Assembly: GCA_937981555.1 (NCBI GenBank) | Contig: CALJOK010000044.1 | Location: 1-64,000, forward strand | Direction: 5' to 3' | DNA from: an uncultured Saprospiraceae bacterium | GTDB lineage: Bacteria > Bacteroidota > Bacteroidia > Chitinophagales > Saprospiraceae | Length of the DNA: 64,000 nt | Part shown: positions 1-9,492 of the stretch, in pieces | Numbering within the stretch: the first letter of the stretch is position 1 | How the letters are laid out: each line of letters starts with the position of its first letter | The notes under the pieces: model-generated | Database searches by the model: none | The model's input: only the letters and a program-made list of their open reading frames with translations | What the model was told of the DNA's origin: nothing | Translations under genes and position numbers: made by a program

Positions 1-716
1 TTGGAATGTATGGTGGAGTTAATTTTACAAAAAGAAATTTAACTGCAAGAGGTCCAGATGCAAATATATTGTTACAAAATCGTGAGAACTACGAAACACC
101 TTTGGAAACTTCTCAAGTTGGAGTTAATTTTTCTTATAAAATAATTAATAAAGAGAAATACAATTTAAAGATTTCCACCGGTCTGCAAATTACTTCAATT
201 GCAGAACGCTATAAAAATTACAATTCTACCATTTCTGAAAAAGAAGTAGATGGTGTTGAATTTTTGAGTTATGGATTAGGAACAACGCCAATTGAAATAA
301 TGGGGTTAGTTACTGAAACCCAAACGATCAAGTACGAAAAAGAAATTTTCAATACTTATCGAATGGTCGATATCCCTATTTTGATTAGCTACAATCGTTC
401 AATTGGTAAAAAATGGCAAGCAGGAATTCAAGGTGGAATTTTTGCAAATCTTTCTTTAAAAACAGAGGGAATAATTCCTAACGCTGAATTAATTGATCTT
501 GATATAGCAAATGATGAACTCAATGTTTTTAAATCTAATGTTGGTTTGAGTTATCATTTGGGATTGAACTTTAAAAGAAAATTATCGAAAAATTGGGAAT
601 TGAATTTTTCACCAGCGGTGCGATATTTTGGTAATAATTTAACTACTGATAATTATGGGTTGTCGCAAAAATATATTTTGTTTGGAGGGAATGTGGGAGT
701 GAATTATTCATTTTAA
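1..716 (+). CDS. Outer-membrane beta-barrel protein, 5' truncated by window edge
   Basis: The reading frame is already open at the left edge, so the N-terminus and any signal peptide lie outside the window. The ATG at position 6 is probably internal. The visible part, about 237 residues, has alternating polar and hydrophobic strands and ends in GVNYSF, with the terminal aromatic residue typical of outer-membrane barrels recognised by the Bam machinery. It looks like the porin-family or PorT-like barrels common in Bacteroidota. Its stop codon (714-716) is the first part of a long inverted repeat that also contains the stop codon of the convergent gene. A specific function cannot be given; ligand or partner are unknown. 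Confidence 0.7.
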   Translation, partial: GMYGGVNFTKRNLTARGPDANILLQNRENYETPLETSQVGVNFSYKIINKEKYNLKISTGLQITSIAERYKNYNSTISEKEVDGVEFLSYGLGTTPIEIMGLVTETQTIKYEKEIFNTYRMVDIPILISYNRSIGKKWQAGIQGGIFANLSLKTEGIIPNAELIDLDIANDELNVFKSNVGLSYHLGLNFKRKLSKNWELNFSPAVRYFGNNLTTDNYGLSQKYILFGGNVGVNYSF

Positions 717-812
717 AATAAGCCACAGACGAACATCGACTTGACTGAATTTCCCCATAGTAGATTAATAGAAAAAGTCAGTCAAGTCGGTGTTCGTCTG
801 TGGCTTATTTTA
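714..812. repeat. Palindromic element, GCCACAGAC family, copy A
   Basis: The arms of about 35 bp (left from 714, right ending at 812) are inverted copies with one T/C difference, around a loop of about 28 bases. The outer sequence reads TAAAATAAGCC followed by ACAGAC. The stop codons of both flanking convergent genes lie in the arm tips, at 714-716 and 810-812. The element therefore serves both genes as their 3' end and probably as a bidirectional terminator. Related copies lie at 23696-23792 and 25722-25808. Confidence 0.85.
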
Positions 813-2081
813 AAAATACTGTCCTAACCCCAACACAATCCCCCGCTGATTTTTATCAAAAATATCCACTCCATAATCGACTCTCAAAATTGCATCATAA
901 ATTCGTTTGTAAATCACTCGAAATCCACCTCCCACAAATTGCCGTAATTCATCCGTCCCCAACAATTCATTAAGCTGCCCTCCTGGCGTTCGCCAATTTC
1001 CTAAATCAGTAAAAACAACACCTTGCACCGCCCAATTATTCAAGTCAATAAAAGTATGTCGATACTCCACATTCAAAATCGCCTGTGCTGTTCCTCTTTC
1101 AATTCGATTACCAGAACCTCTTAAATTGACTCGACTATCGACAACAAAAGGAGCAAAAGGAGAATTATTATTTGTAGAAATTCCTAGTCGTGCTCGCAAC
1201 GCTAAATTTCCCTTTTGTCCAAAACGATGGAATTTTTTTCCCTCCAAAATCAAACTATTAAAAATCGAAGTATCATCAAAGTTATAAACCGTTTGCCAAA
1301 TTCCACGAGCTGCCCAACCTTTTAAATAGAAATCATGATAATCCAAAAGATTATGAATGTATTCCACTTTCGAAGAAACTTTTGGCTGCACCAAAGCATC
1401 TGGGCCAGGTGGATTATCCAAAATCTGCGATTCACTTTTCTTATAGTCTTCCCTAAAAAAATCTGCTCCTAACTCCAATCGTTTTCGAAATCCAAAATTC
1501 CGAATCACCGTCATTCCCAAACTAAAATTATCATAATCATAGTCCACAGCACCTTCTGGAAAATACAACGGCTCGCGTGATCGCCATTGTAAAAGATTAA
1601 AAGCTACTCCCCATTTTTGATTTAAATATGGTATTCGATAATAGATTTGACCACCATGTCGGTTATCTGTATTTTGATAAAAAGCTAAAAACTGATGTCC
1701 TCTACCTAGCCAATTGAAATCAACAAATCCTGCTTGAAACCAAACGTTATTTTTGATTCCACCAAAATTCAAAATAGGCAAAAGTGTTTTTTTCTCTTTT
1801 AATTGAAAGGTGATTTTTATTTTTTGATTGGCGAGCGAATCAACTTGAGCAGCTACTTTTTGGTTAGTTCCGACATTCCAAAGTTGTTGAATATCATTTT
1901 GTAAATGTATTGTTACAAACTCCTCCCCTTCTCGAAGTTGTAAAAATTGACGCAAATAATCTTCCTTCGTTTTTTCCAAACCTTCAAATCCGATTGACTC
2001 AATAGTCCAACCCTCTTCTTGCGAAAAAAGGAAATTAACACCTAGTAATACAAAAAGGAAAAGAAGAATAATTTTTCTCAA
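810..2081 (-). CDS. Omp85/BamA-TamA-like outer-membrane protein with one POTRA-like domain
   Basis: The 423-residue product starts with a signal peptide (MRKIILLFLFVLLGVNFLFSQ). A single POTRA-like segment follows at about residues 25-95 (a WTIESIGFEGLEKTKEDYL-type start). The rest is a beta-rich region resembling the D15/bacterial surface antigen barrel, including RVNLRGSGNRIERGTAQ and the terminal GLGQYF. Omp85 proteins insert or translocate proteins at the outer membrane. This one is much shorter than BamA, which has five POTRAs, and is more like the small accessory Omp85 proteins of Bacteroidota, whose substrates are mostly unknown. A promoter-like CAAAGATA (TATCTTTG on the coding strand) lies about 30 bp upstream. 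The Omp85 membership is inferred from pattern only. Confidence 0.75.
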   Translation of the reverse strand: MRKIILLFLFVLLGVNFLFSQEEGWTIESIGFEGLEKTKEDYLRQFLQLREGEEFVTIHLQNDIQQLWNVGTNQKVAAQVDSLANQKIKITFQLKEKKTLLPILNFGGIKNNVWFQAGFVDFNWLGRGHQFLAFYQNTDNRHGGQIYYRIPYLNQKWGVAFNLLQWRSREPLYFPEGAVDYDYDNFSLGMTVIRNFGFRKRLELGADFFREDYKKSESQILDNPPGPDALVQPKVSSKVEYIHNLLDYHDFYLKGWAARGIWQTVYNFDDTSIFNSLILEGKKFHRFGQKGNLALRARLGISTNNNSPFAPFVVDSRVNLRGSGNRIERGTAQAILNVEYRHTFIDLNNWAVQGVVFTDLGNWRTPGGQLNELLGTDELRQFVGGGFRVIYKRIYDAILRVDYGVDIFDKNQRGIVLGLGQYF

Positions 2082-2110
2082 AGTCAGAAATTACGTTAAA
2101 ATAAAAAATG

Positions 2111-2118
2111 CAAAGATA
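2111..2118 (-). promoter_or_regulatory. Candidate Bacteroidota -7 promoter element (TATCTTTG) of the Omp85-like gene
   Basis: On the minus strand this reads TATCTTTG, matching the phylum's TAnnTTTG -7 consensus, 30 bp before the ATG at 2081. I do not see a clear -33 TTG at the right distance, so the call rests on one box and its position. Confidence 0.45.
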
Positions 2119-2130
2119 ATTGAAAAATTA

Positions 2131-2169
2131 AAAAACCCCACGATGATTTTCGATCGTGGGGTTTTTTAA
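2131..2169 (-). terminator. Rho-independent terminator downstream of the HTH regulator
   Basis: The sequence AAAAACCCCACGAT, a short loop, then ATCGTGGGGTTTTT forms a strong GC-rich stem flanked by A and T runs. It lies just beyond the stop of the gene at 2196-3209 and could act in both directions. Confidence 0.9.
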
Positions 2170-2195
2170 TCTTGATTGGATTTCTTGTTTTTGAT

Positions 2196-3209
2196 TTAGA
2201 ATGCTTCCATCTGCAAACTAATCCTAGATTTTGTCAATTCAATTTTTTTCCGAATTCGATTGAAATACCATGACCGTTGTTTCTCCCCTTGCACACTCAT
2301 CAAAACAGACTTCGATTTAATCTTTTCAAAAAACGATTGTGTAAAATTACACATGCGTTGGTCATTGATTTTCAAGAAATTAGGGTTAGTATAACTTGAA
2401 TACACCGCTTTTCCAGCAACCGTATCAAATAAAATAGTATTATTACAATACACCATTTCATTATGATATAAATTGATCTCACCACCTTTGATTTCTTGCG
2501 ATTGATTAGGCATAAATTTATACCCTAACTTGGCAGTTGTTTCCATGTGATTCGCCAAATCATCAAGTCGTTTGCAAAGCGTCATAGCATCTTCCAAATT
2601 AGAAAAATGACCACTATTCACATGATATTCAATTTGGTTTAAAGTATTATCCAAAATATCTGTCGTCCACAATTCGGTGCTCGGAAGCTTCACATAATAT
2701 TTCAACATGTCTTGCGCCATCTCCATTCCATGCGGTCCAATTACGTTAAAATTAAACTTCATATCATCCAAATAATCAAACATCCAAACTGCTCGTCCCC
2801 AAATGTAAATTTTGAATTGTAATATTTCAGGGAAATAAAAATACACAAACAACGGCACATCCGATGTTGCATAATACATGCTCGTATTGGGCAAGTGCTG
2901 TACTTTCCCCATCAACTTATGAATGCCTTCCAAATAATCAGAAACATTTTTGATTTCTTTGGTAAAAGGATTGAAGCTGCAAAAAACAGTATTTGCATCT
3001 TCAAAAACGTAGGAGTCCAAAGACAGATTAAATTTTTGTGCAAGCGCTGCTAATTCATCAGGTGCCAAAAGTGTATCTCCACGCAAACGTCGATAAACGG
3101 CATCCTTACCCACACCAAATAAATTAGTGAGTTCTTCTACGGCTATTGATTTTTTGGGAAACTTGGCAAGTACATCTTCAAAAAGTTGATCTTGTAACGT
3201 TTTATTCAT
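2196..3209 (-). CDS. Helix-turn-helix DNA-binding protein of unknown target
   Basis: The product has 337 residues and no signal peptide. Residues 1-70 look like an XRE/CI-type helix-turn-helix: LTNLFGVGKDAVYRRLRG supplies turn and recognition helix, followed by PDELAALAQKFNLSLDSYVF. The remaining 265 or so residues match no domain I recognise; they are rich in aromatics and may sense a ligand or oligomerise. The gene stands alone between its own terminator and a 257-bp upstream gap, so it is probably a single transcription unit. No obvious target genes are next to it. A regulator role is inferred from the HTH alone. Confidence 0.75.
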   Translation of the reverse strand: MNKTLQDQLFEDVLAKFPKKSIAVEELTNLFGVGKDAVYRRLRGDTLLAPDELAALAQKFNLSLDSYVFEDANTVFCSFNPFTKEIKNVSDYLEGIHKLMGKVQHLPNTSMYYATSDVPLFVYFYFPEILQFKIYIWGRAVWMFDYLDDMKFNFNVIGPHGMEMAQDMLKYYVKLPSTELWTTDILDNTLNQIEYHVNSGHFSNLEDAMTLCKRLDDLANHMETTAKLGYKFMPNQSQEIKGGEINLYHNEMVYCNNTILFDTVAGKAVYSSYTNPNFLKINDQRMCNFTQSFFEKIKSKSVLMSVQGEKQRSWYFNRIRKKIELTKSRISLQMEAF

Positions 3210-3397
3210 TTTACTTATTTGTCTTTGTAGTAGTCGTTAGGTTTTTCTAGGGCCTAATTTAGGTAAAAAAATTGAAAGCAATAAACTCAGAAAACACTTT
3301 AGAAGTTCTAATATTTTCATCTGTTATTTTTTTCAAAAAAAATAAAAAAGAATTGCTAGTCCATTAATTCTTCACTTAAAATTATATTAGTAATATA

Positions 3398-3435
3398 TAA
3401 AAAGTCCTTGCAAATTATAAAAACTTGCAAGGACT
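3398..3435 (-). terminator. Terminator of the haloperoxidase-like surface protein gene
   Basis: Perfect 11-bp inverted arms (AGTCCTTGCAA at 3403-3413 and its complement at 3425-3435) are followed on the minus strand by TTTTTATATA. The stem sits 32 bp past the stop of the gene at 3467-8671. The rest of the 3210-3466 gap is AT-rich and shows nothing else I can support. Confidence 0.85.
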
Positions 3436-3466
3436 AATTAATAACTTCTAGTAATTGACTTCAATT

Positions 3467-6400
3467 CTACAATTTACTCACGATAAATTTCTTCGAAAAC
3501 CGTTTGTGATTTTCTACCTTAAATGAAATTGTGTATAAACCACTCACAAAACCACTCACATCAAATTGCATCGCTTGACTAGGAAAAGAAAGGTATTTTC
3601 GTTCTAACACTTTCTGTCCAAAAGTATTATAGATTTCCACCGTTCCTTCCATACCTGCAAAGTCTTTCATTTCTGCATGTAATTTTTCTTCTGTTGGATT
3701 TGGATAAATTAATACATTCTCAAAATTGATATCAAATTCTACTCGTCTGATTTTTGAATAAAAATAATTTCCATCATTTGTATTTGCTTTTAGACGATAA
3801 AAGTTTTCTCCATAAAATGGATCAACATCTCTCGTTTGATAATGTCGAATTGTAGCACTTTCTTTCGAATTTATTTTTTCCAAAAACTTAAATCCTTCAA
3901 AGTCTTTCGACACTTCAATTTCATAAAAATCAACATGCTCATCTTTATTCATCACCCAATCTATAACTGATTGTCGACCTTCTTTTTTTACAGAAAAATC
4001 TAAAATATCAGGTACTGCAAAAGATGTGCTTGCAATGCCATTAGTGAAAGTAATGGTCTCTGTGATGTTACAAACCTCTACCCAATTGTTATCAAAAGTT
4101 TGTACTTCAACAATGTAATTTCCGTCTGGTAAATTTGCATAAACCTCTGGTTCATTACAAGGTGTTCCCCACAAATTACAATTGGACAATAGAGAGTAAC
4201 TTTGATCAAAAACATTTACAGAAACAATTGCATCCGTCAATCCTGAAACGGTAATTGTAGCGTTTGCACCTGTTATTGAAACATTGCAACCATTTTGCGA
4301 AACAGTACCTTCACAAGTACATCCATCAGCTAAAATCACATCGTTAATTGTATTTGCATTGCCATCATTACAAGATGTTCCTGCTGCCGTTGGCACATTT
4401 GGATTACTATCATCACAATCTTCATCTGCGCAAACGCCATCATTATCTGCATCGCCTCCATTATTTGAACATGGTCCAGGCCCAACAACTCCTGTAATTT
4501 CTACAGGAATAAATAGGTCGCAAATCTGATTCCAGTTGCTGTCAAAAGTTTGGATACTTACAAAGTAATTTCCTTCAGGAAGACTCGTTACAATCTCTGA
4601 AGTTCCACATGGACTTCCCCAAGGATTACAGTTAAAGACTTGGTTGAAACCAATATCTAAAACAGATGCTGCCACAATCGGATCAGTCAACCCTGCAATT
4701 GTAATTACGCTACCATCGCTGGAAACATTGACATTACAACCTCCTGAGTCAGGTGTCCCTTGACAGGTACATCCATCAGCTAAGATGACATCATTAGAAG
4801 TGGAAGCATTTCCATCATTACAAGAGGTACCTTCTGTAGTTGGTAAATTTGGATCACTATCATCGCAATCTACATCTGCACAAACTCCATCTCCATCAGC
4901 ATCTCCACCGTTATTATCACATGGATTAGTGCCATTATTTGAGATGGTAATCGTTTCTGAAATATTACAGATCCCTACCCAGTTCCCATCAAAAGATTGA
5001 ATAGCAATATTGTAATTTCCGTCAGGTAAATTATTCAACACTTCATTCGGATTACATGGTGTCCCCCAAGGTGTACAATTAAACACTAAACCTCCAGTAT
5101 TGTCATATACAGAAACTGAAACAATTGGATCAGTCAAATTTGAAATATTAATTGAACCATTCGAACTTGTAACAATAATATTACATCCTCCTGAAGTTGG
5201 TGTTCCTTCACATGTACAACCGTCTGCTAAAATCACATCATTATCTGTATCAGGATTTCCATCATTACAGGTGGTTCCTTGGGTAGTTGGCAAATTTGGA
5301 TCATTTGGAGCACAATCTTCATTATCACAAATGCCATCTCCGTCAGAATCATCTGTTGCCGCAAGTGGACAAATATCACAACCATTTGGTGTGCCATCAT
5401 TATCTGAATCTGAGAAAAATGTCAACGCTTTATTAAAGGCATCCTCTCCTATTTTTTCTCCAATCAAACGCCCTGGCGCATCATCAGCTGGTGGATGAAT
5501 TCCTCCCCATATTCTAGACAAAGCAGATTGATCTGCCGCATCTCGATAAGTCGCCCATTGCAATTCTACATCAACACTTGGTCCATCTTCGAAGACCAAA
5601 AATTCATTTTGCACCGCAGTAAAAGTTCCCATTCCTCCTGGGAAATATTCGTCACCCGTGAAGTTAGTCAACACTTCTGCCGCTGCTCTTGAGAATGTTG
5701 AATGTCCAGATACATAACCTGCAAAAGGTGGTGTAACAAAAGAAGGTCGTTGATACGGCACCCACTCTTCTGCCAAAATCCAATCAACTCCTGCTTCATC
5801 TGTATCTACATTGTTTATCGCATCATGACCTCGCCATGCTTTTAATTTTATTTTTCCAACATTAATATTTCCTGCTCCAGCTAAAGGATCACCTGCAGCA
5901 ATTAATTCAATATAATTAGTCATCAATGGAATTCCTGCAGGATCATAGTTTGGTAAATTTGGATCAGAACTTTGACCCAAATCTGCCAATCCTCGAATCG
6001 CAGATATTGGTCGAAGGTAATCGTACCAACCTTTGATTCCCCATGAAGTTACCGCTACATCATGCATCGCTCCTCCAAGTGTAAAATATGATTTCACATC
6101 CCATTCCATATCATCTACAACAGCTCCTTGGCCTTGAATTTTCTTTTCCAAACTTGGATGATCTGAAACATTATTCATAATCGTAAACCAATGTCCAGGA
6201 GGTGTTTCTGAGTCAGGACCATCTGCCCAAAACTCCGCTAAAACTCTTGCAAAATCTGCTCGTGGAACTTGGTTAGCTGTATAAGCTTGACCAGTAATAG
6301 GATTGGTTGCATAACCGCTACTTTGAGTTCCTCCATCGACTTGATTATAAAAACTAGGGAAATCTGCCCATGTAGTTGGAAGCATATTTGAGTTACCTAT

Positions 6401-8671
6401 AGATGCTGGAGAAATATCCATCATCACTCCATCAGTTGCATCTAAATGAGAAGACCAAATAGCAACTGTGGCAAAACCCCATTTATAAAAATCAGACTCT
6501 CCATTTCCATCCAATTGCATCAACGGTGGAGTACCTGGATCATGATAAACATTGTAATTAAATCCGTCACGTGTGTTTATTGTTAAGTCAGCATCTGAAA
6601 GGGCAAATGACGAAACTTGCCCCCACTCAGGGCTTAAAAAATCAGGCGTATTTCCTGGTATCTCATTTCCACTTTGATCTATAAAAAGTTGCAATGTCAA
6701 TGGCTGCCATCGATTGTAATCAGTAATATTTGGATTTCCTGGAGCATCAACAATCATTGCTTGATTGACTGGTTCATAAAATTGATTCGCATATTCATTT
6801 TGCTCATTCGAACCATCTTGTAAACCAAAATCAATGATGCATTGTGCTATATAATTTCCCAATGCTGCTGCCGAACCAGTTGCATAATTTGTCGAAGTAA
6901 AACTGATATCATATCCCAAAGTTGACATATGGTTATCATATCCATTTTGTAAAATATCCGCTTGTGGAGAAGTAGAAAATCGATGAGAAAATATTCGATA
7001 TGCTGCATAACTAATTGCTTCATCTCTAGCAGCCTGAACATTCGCAGGAATATTTATCCCATTAAAATTACAAGCAAAACCATCAACAGTATTTCCTAAT
7101 AAAAAAGTACAAGAGTTATCATCATAGGCTGCCCACGCATCCCACATTGCAATCGAAGTATGGAAAAGATTTCGAGCATGAACAGTTGGTCTAGCAAAGT
7201 CTCTTCGAATAGATTCCAACAACATTTCATTCCATTGTCGAGCAACATTATGATCTGTTGAAATGATCGGATAATCAACTGGATCTACACAATTGGGATC
7301 AGGATTATTTGGGCAAGGATCACAAGCATCTGGAATTCCATCTACATCAAAATCCGAAGCTCCACTAACTAAATCACAATTGTCAGAAAGAAAAACACCA
7401 TAGCCCGAACATTTCCCCAAGATAAAATCATCTAACCCATCATTATTAATATCCAAGATTCCAAAGTCATAAGTATTTGTCGCCCAATCATATGCAGTTG
7501 TTCCATAGGAATCAACTAACACTCCATTTACATTTTCCAAAATAGCAAATCGTCGAGTCGAATTACAAGGCGGAATATCTACATCTACATCAGACACTCC
7601 AATATCATAATCTCCATCCAAATCAAAATCTGCCGCATGTACATTTCCACCAAATCCATTGACGCTGGTTGAGTTAATTATTTGAGAGGTAAAAACAATA
7701 TTATTATCTGGAGTAATCGTATTCGAAGTCAACAAATAATCACTTCCATCATCTACAACATACACATCTAATTTGTTGTCACCATTAAAATCCAACACCT
7801 TAATCATGTAAGGACTTCCACTTACTGGTTGACTGATATTCTGCCAATTACTAAAATTCCCAGTTCCATCATTATATAAAATAATTACCCCGCGACTATT
7901 CCATGGTGCTACATTATAAAGTGTGGTTACTTTAATCACATCATTATCTCCATCATTATCGATGTCTAAAATTTCACCAGCAGTTCCAAAAGCCGAGTTT
8001 CTCAAATCACCTAATCGAGCTTCACTTTCATCAGTAAAAAAACCATTTCCATCATTGATCAAAAGAAAATCTTTTGCGACACCTCCTCCGCCATTTTGTT
8101 TGTAATTGACAAAATAAATATCCATCGCTCCATTACCAGTTATATCTCCACCCCAAACTGCACAAATCAAAGGTACATCTCCCGTGATCGTAGGAAAGCG
8201 ATTCGCAGAGTCGTCGATCAAACCTAACCAATTTCCATTGCCATCATTTCCTTGATTTCTATAATAAAGAGGTTGTTGATTAAAAGTATTCGCGACTACC
8301 ACATCTTTCCAGCCATCATCATCGAAGTCTCCAATAAAAACATCTCTCGCAAAAGTTGGATTAGAAATAAATTCAGGTGCAAACAAACTTGTTTGATCAG
8401 TTAAAACTCCATTGATATTCATTAACAACAAATCTGATTTGGCAGGTTCAGTTGAATTTGAAAATGGTTCCTTCCGTACTACAATGACATCTGTATAGCC
8501 ATCATTATTCAAATCACCAACTTCTATATCTTTTTCTTCATCATCAGAATTGGCAACAGAACTTAAAGTTAAGTTCGTCGCAGTAATGTCTTGCCACTCT
8601 AACCATTGAGCAGAAATTAGCATGGGGAAAAATAAAACCATTAATAAGGGTAAAAATCTTCTTCTGTTCAT
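3467..8671 (-). CDS. Secreted modular protein: FG-GAP repeats, vanadium-haloperoxidase-like domain, TSP3-type motifs, T9SS tail
   Basis: This 1734-residue protein begins with a signal peptide (MNRRRFLPLLMVLFFPMLISAQ). Residues about 30-435 carry FG-GAP/VCBS repeats (DLNNDGYTDVIV, DFDDDGWKDVVV, DINNDGLDDFIL), a beta-propeller type. DVDGIPDACDPCP marks a calcium-binding linker. Residues about 465-1085 look like a PAP2/vanadium-dependent haloperoxidase: SGHSTFSRAAAEV with His990, and LSRIWGGIHPPADD with the presumptive vanadate-binding His1059. Thrombospondin-3-like DSDGDGICD motifs lead into three tandem modules of about 150 residues, each with NDVILADGCTC and an NLPDGNY-like segment. A fibronectin-like region precedes a type A T9SS sorting tail (VLIYPNPTEEKLHAEM to the end). 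Such enzymes oxidise halides with peroxide or act as acid phosphatases; the substrate is not deducible. Export through T9SS to the surface or medium is expected. Confidence 0.85.
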   Translation of the reverse strand: MNRRRFLPLLMVLFFPMLISAQWLEWQDITATNLTLSSVANSDDEEKDIEVGDLNNDGYTDVIVVRKEPFSNSTEPAKSDLLLMNINGVLTDQTSLFAPEFISNPTFARDVFIGDFDDDGWKDVVVANTFNQQPLYYRNQGNDGNGNWLGLIDDSANRFPTITGDVPLICAVWGGDITGNGAMDIYFVNYKQNGGGGVAKDFLLINDGNGFFTDESEARLGDLRNSAFGTAGEILDIDNDGDNDVIKVTTLYNVAPWNSRGVIILYNDGTGNFSNWQNISQPVSGSPYMIKVLDFNGDNKLDVYVVDDGSDYLLTSNTITPDNNIVFTSQIINSTSVNGFGGNVHAADFDLDGDYDIGVSDVDVDIPPCNSTRRFAILENVNGVLVDSYGTTAYDWATNTYDFGILDINNDGLDDFILGKCSGYGVFLSDNCDLVSGASDFDVDGIPDACDPCPNNPDPNCVDPVDYPIISTDHNVARQWNEMLLESIRRDFARPTVHARNLFHTSIAMWDAWAAYDDNSCTFLLGNTVDGFACNFNGINIPANVQAARDEAISYAAYRIFSHRFSTSPQADILQNGYDNHMSTLGYDISFTSTNYATGSAAALGNYIAQCIIDFGLQDGSNEQNEYANQFYEPVNQAMIVDAPGNPNITDYNRWQPLTLQLFIDQSGNEIPGNTPDFLSPEWGQVSSFALSDADLTINTRDGFNYNVYHDPGTPPLMQLDGNGESDFYKWGFATVAIWSSHLDATDGVMMDISPASIGNSNMLPTTWADFPSFYNQVDGGTQSSGYATNPITGQAYTANQVPRADFARVLAEFWADGPDSETPPGHWFTIMNNVSDHPSLEKKIQGQGAVVDDMEWDVKSYFTLGGAMHDVAVTSWGIKGWYDYLRPISAIRGLADLGQSSDPNLPNYDPAGIPLMTNYIELIAAGDPLAGAGNINVGKIKLKAWRGHDAINNVDTDEAGVDWILAEEWVPYQRPSFVTPPFAGYVSGHSTFSRAAAEVLTNFTGDEYFPGGMGTFTAVQNEFLVFEDGPSVDVELQWATYRDAADQSALSRIWGGIHPPADDAPGRLIGEKIGEDAFNKALTFFSDSDNDGTPNGCDICPLAATDDSDGDGICDNEDCAPNDPNLPTTQGTTCNDGNPDTDNDVILADGCTCEGTPTSGGCNIIVTSSNGSINISNLTDPIVSVSVYDNTGGLVFNCTPWGTPCNPNEVLNNLPDGNYNIAIQSFDGNWVGICNISETITISNNGTNPCDNNGGDADGDGVCADVDCDDSDPNLPTTEGTSCNDGNASTSNDVILADGCTCQGTPDSGGCNVNVSSDGSVITIAGLTDPIVAASVLDIGFNQVFNCNPWGSPCGTSEIVTSLPEGNYFVSIQTFDSNWNQICDLFIPVEITGVVGPGPCSNNGGDADNDGVCADEDCDDSNPNVPTAAGTSCNDGNANTINDVILADGCTCEGTVSQNGCNVSITGANATITVSGLTDAIVSVNVFDQSYSLLSNCNLWGTPCNEPEVYANLPDGNYIVEVQTFDNNWVEVCNITETITFTNGIASTSFAVPDILDFSVKKEGRQSVIDWVMNKDEHVDFYEIEVSKDFEGFKFLEKINSKESATIRHYQTRDVDPFYGENFYRLKANTNDGNYFYSKIRRVEFDINFENVLIYPNPTEEKLHAEMKDFAGMEGTVEIYNTFGQKVLERKYLSFPSQAMQFDVSGFVSGLYTISFKVENHKRFSKKFIVSKL
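4300..5350 (-). repeat. Three tandem 450-bp coding repeats inside the haloperoxidase-like gene
   Basis: Near-identical DNA blocks recur with a spacing of about 450 bp, centred near 4320-4400, 4770-4850 and 5215-5300 (each including CATCAGCTAA and the segment for CNDGN). Each encodes a module of about 150 residues with a calcium-binding DADGDGVCAD-like start. The in-frame period shows amplification of a surface module and makes this region prone to copy-number change. Confidence 0.85.
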
Positions 8672-9122
8672 CTTGAATTTGTTTGTAATTTATTTTTATG
8701 GAAAAATCAGTTCCTCCAATCCATTAATGAATTGAAAAAATAAAGTCAATTATATTTTTTTAATGATAAATGATGCTAGGTGAATAGAATTTGGAATTCA
8801 TCAAAAAGAGCAAGTCTTTTCAATAAAATAATAGAGGAAGTAAGTTTTTATGGATATGAAATAATCGGTAAGTCGGAATGGAGATCAAAATTAATACTTT
8901 TTCTTAAAAAACTAGATAAATCAACCATCATTTATTTTACTATTTTTAATCACTTTTTAATGCTTTCCCCACTTCATTCCTTATATTCAAATAAATATCT
9001 TGCAAAGAAGAAATGAAATAAATCTTTCCCATTTCAAAAATGGTATTTATTTCATACAGCTTTTCGATAACAAGGGGCATCCTTTAATCGTTAAGAAACT
9101 AGTCAAAATTGAATAACATCTT
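8672..9122. other. 451-bp intergenic region between divergent genes
   Basis: This AT-rich gap separates the minus-strand haloperoxidase-like gene from the plus-strand DUF1573 gene, so it should hold promoters for both. An imperfect hairpin lies at 9014-9054 (TGAAATAAAT and its complement, with an inner CCCATTT/AAATGG stem). A GTG-initiated frame of 78 codons (8780-9016) has no recognisable product and I do not call it a gene. I see no clear TAnnTTTG box. Confidence 0.6.
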
Positions 9123-9488
9123 ATGAAATATATTTTACTACTTTTTGTACTCCCTTTTCTTCTCCAGGTAGAAGAAGGTATCGAATGGATTACTCCTATC
9201 GAACATGACTTTGGAGATATTCTTCATAAAGAACCGGCTGAGTTTCATTTCGAATTTAAAAATACCAGCAGCGATTCCATCCTCATCGACAATGTGCGAA
9301 CGACTTGCGGTTGTACTACCCCAGATTGGACATGGGATCCAATTCCACCAGATTCAATAAGCCAAATCAAAGTTGTTTTTGATGCTAAAAAAACGGGTTA
9401 TTTTAAAAAGAAAATAAAAGTTTACTTTAGCAATCAAAGAAAAGGAACTACGCTAAAAATTAAAGGATATGTCGAAACACTTGATTAA
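9123..9488 (+). CDS. DUF1573 family secreted/periplasmic protein
   Basis: The product has 121 residues. A hydrophobic N-terminal signal (MKYILLLFVLPFLLQ) is followed by a compact Ig-like DUF1573 domain. Signature segments are HDFGDI, FEFKNTSSDSILIDNVRTTCGCTTPDW with the TCGCT motif, the PDSISQIKVVFDAKKTGYFKKKIKVYF stretch, and the final LKIKGYV strand. DUF1573 proteins are widespread in Bacteroidota; their role is unknown, though the Cys pair in CGC and the frequent link with thioredoxin-fold proteins suggest a redox or structural role outside the cytoplasm. The next gene, a DsbA-like oxidoreductase, starts 4 bp after this stop, so the two are very likely cotranscribed. Confidence 0.85.
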   Translation: MKYILLLFVLPFLLQVEEGIEWITPIEHDFGDILHKEPAEFHFEFKNTSSDSILIDNVRTTCGCTTPDWTWDPIPPDSISQIKVVFDAKKTGYFKKKIKVYFSNQRKGTTLKIKGYVETLD

Positions 9489-9492
9489 TGAA

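Noticed and set aside
4284-5692. Several plus-strand frames opposite the 450-bp repeats of the haloperoxidase-like gene
   Set aside because: They repeat with the same period as the coding repeats on the other strand, are Ser/Pro-rich and have no domain, start context or promoter. They are antisense shadows of the real gene.
8780-9016. 78-codon plus-strand frame with a GTG start
   Set aside because: It has no recognisable domain and no ribosome-binding or promoter signal, its composition is consistent with AT-rich non-coding sequence, and it lies in a divergent promoter region.
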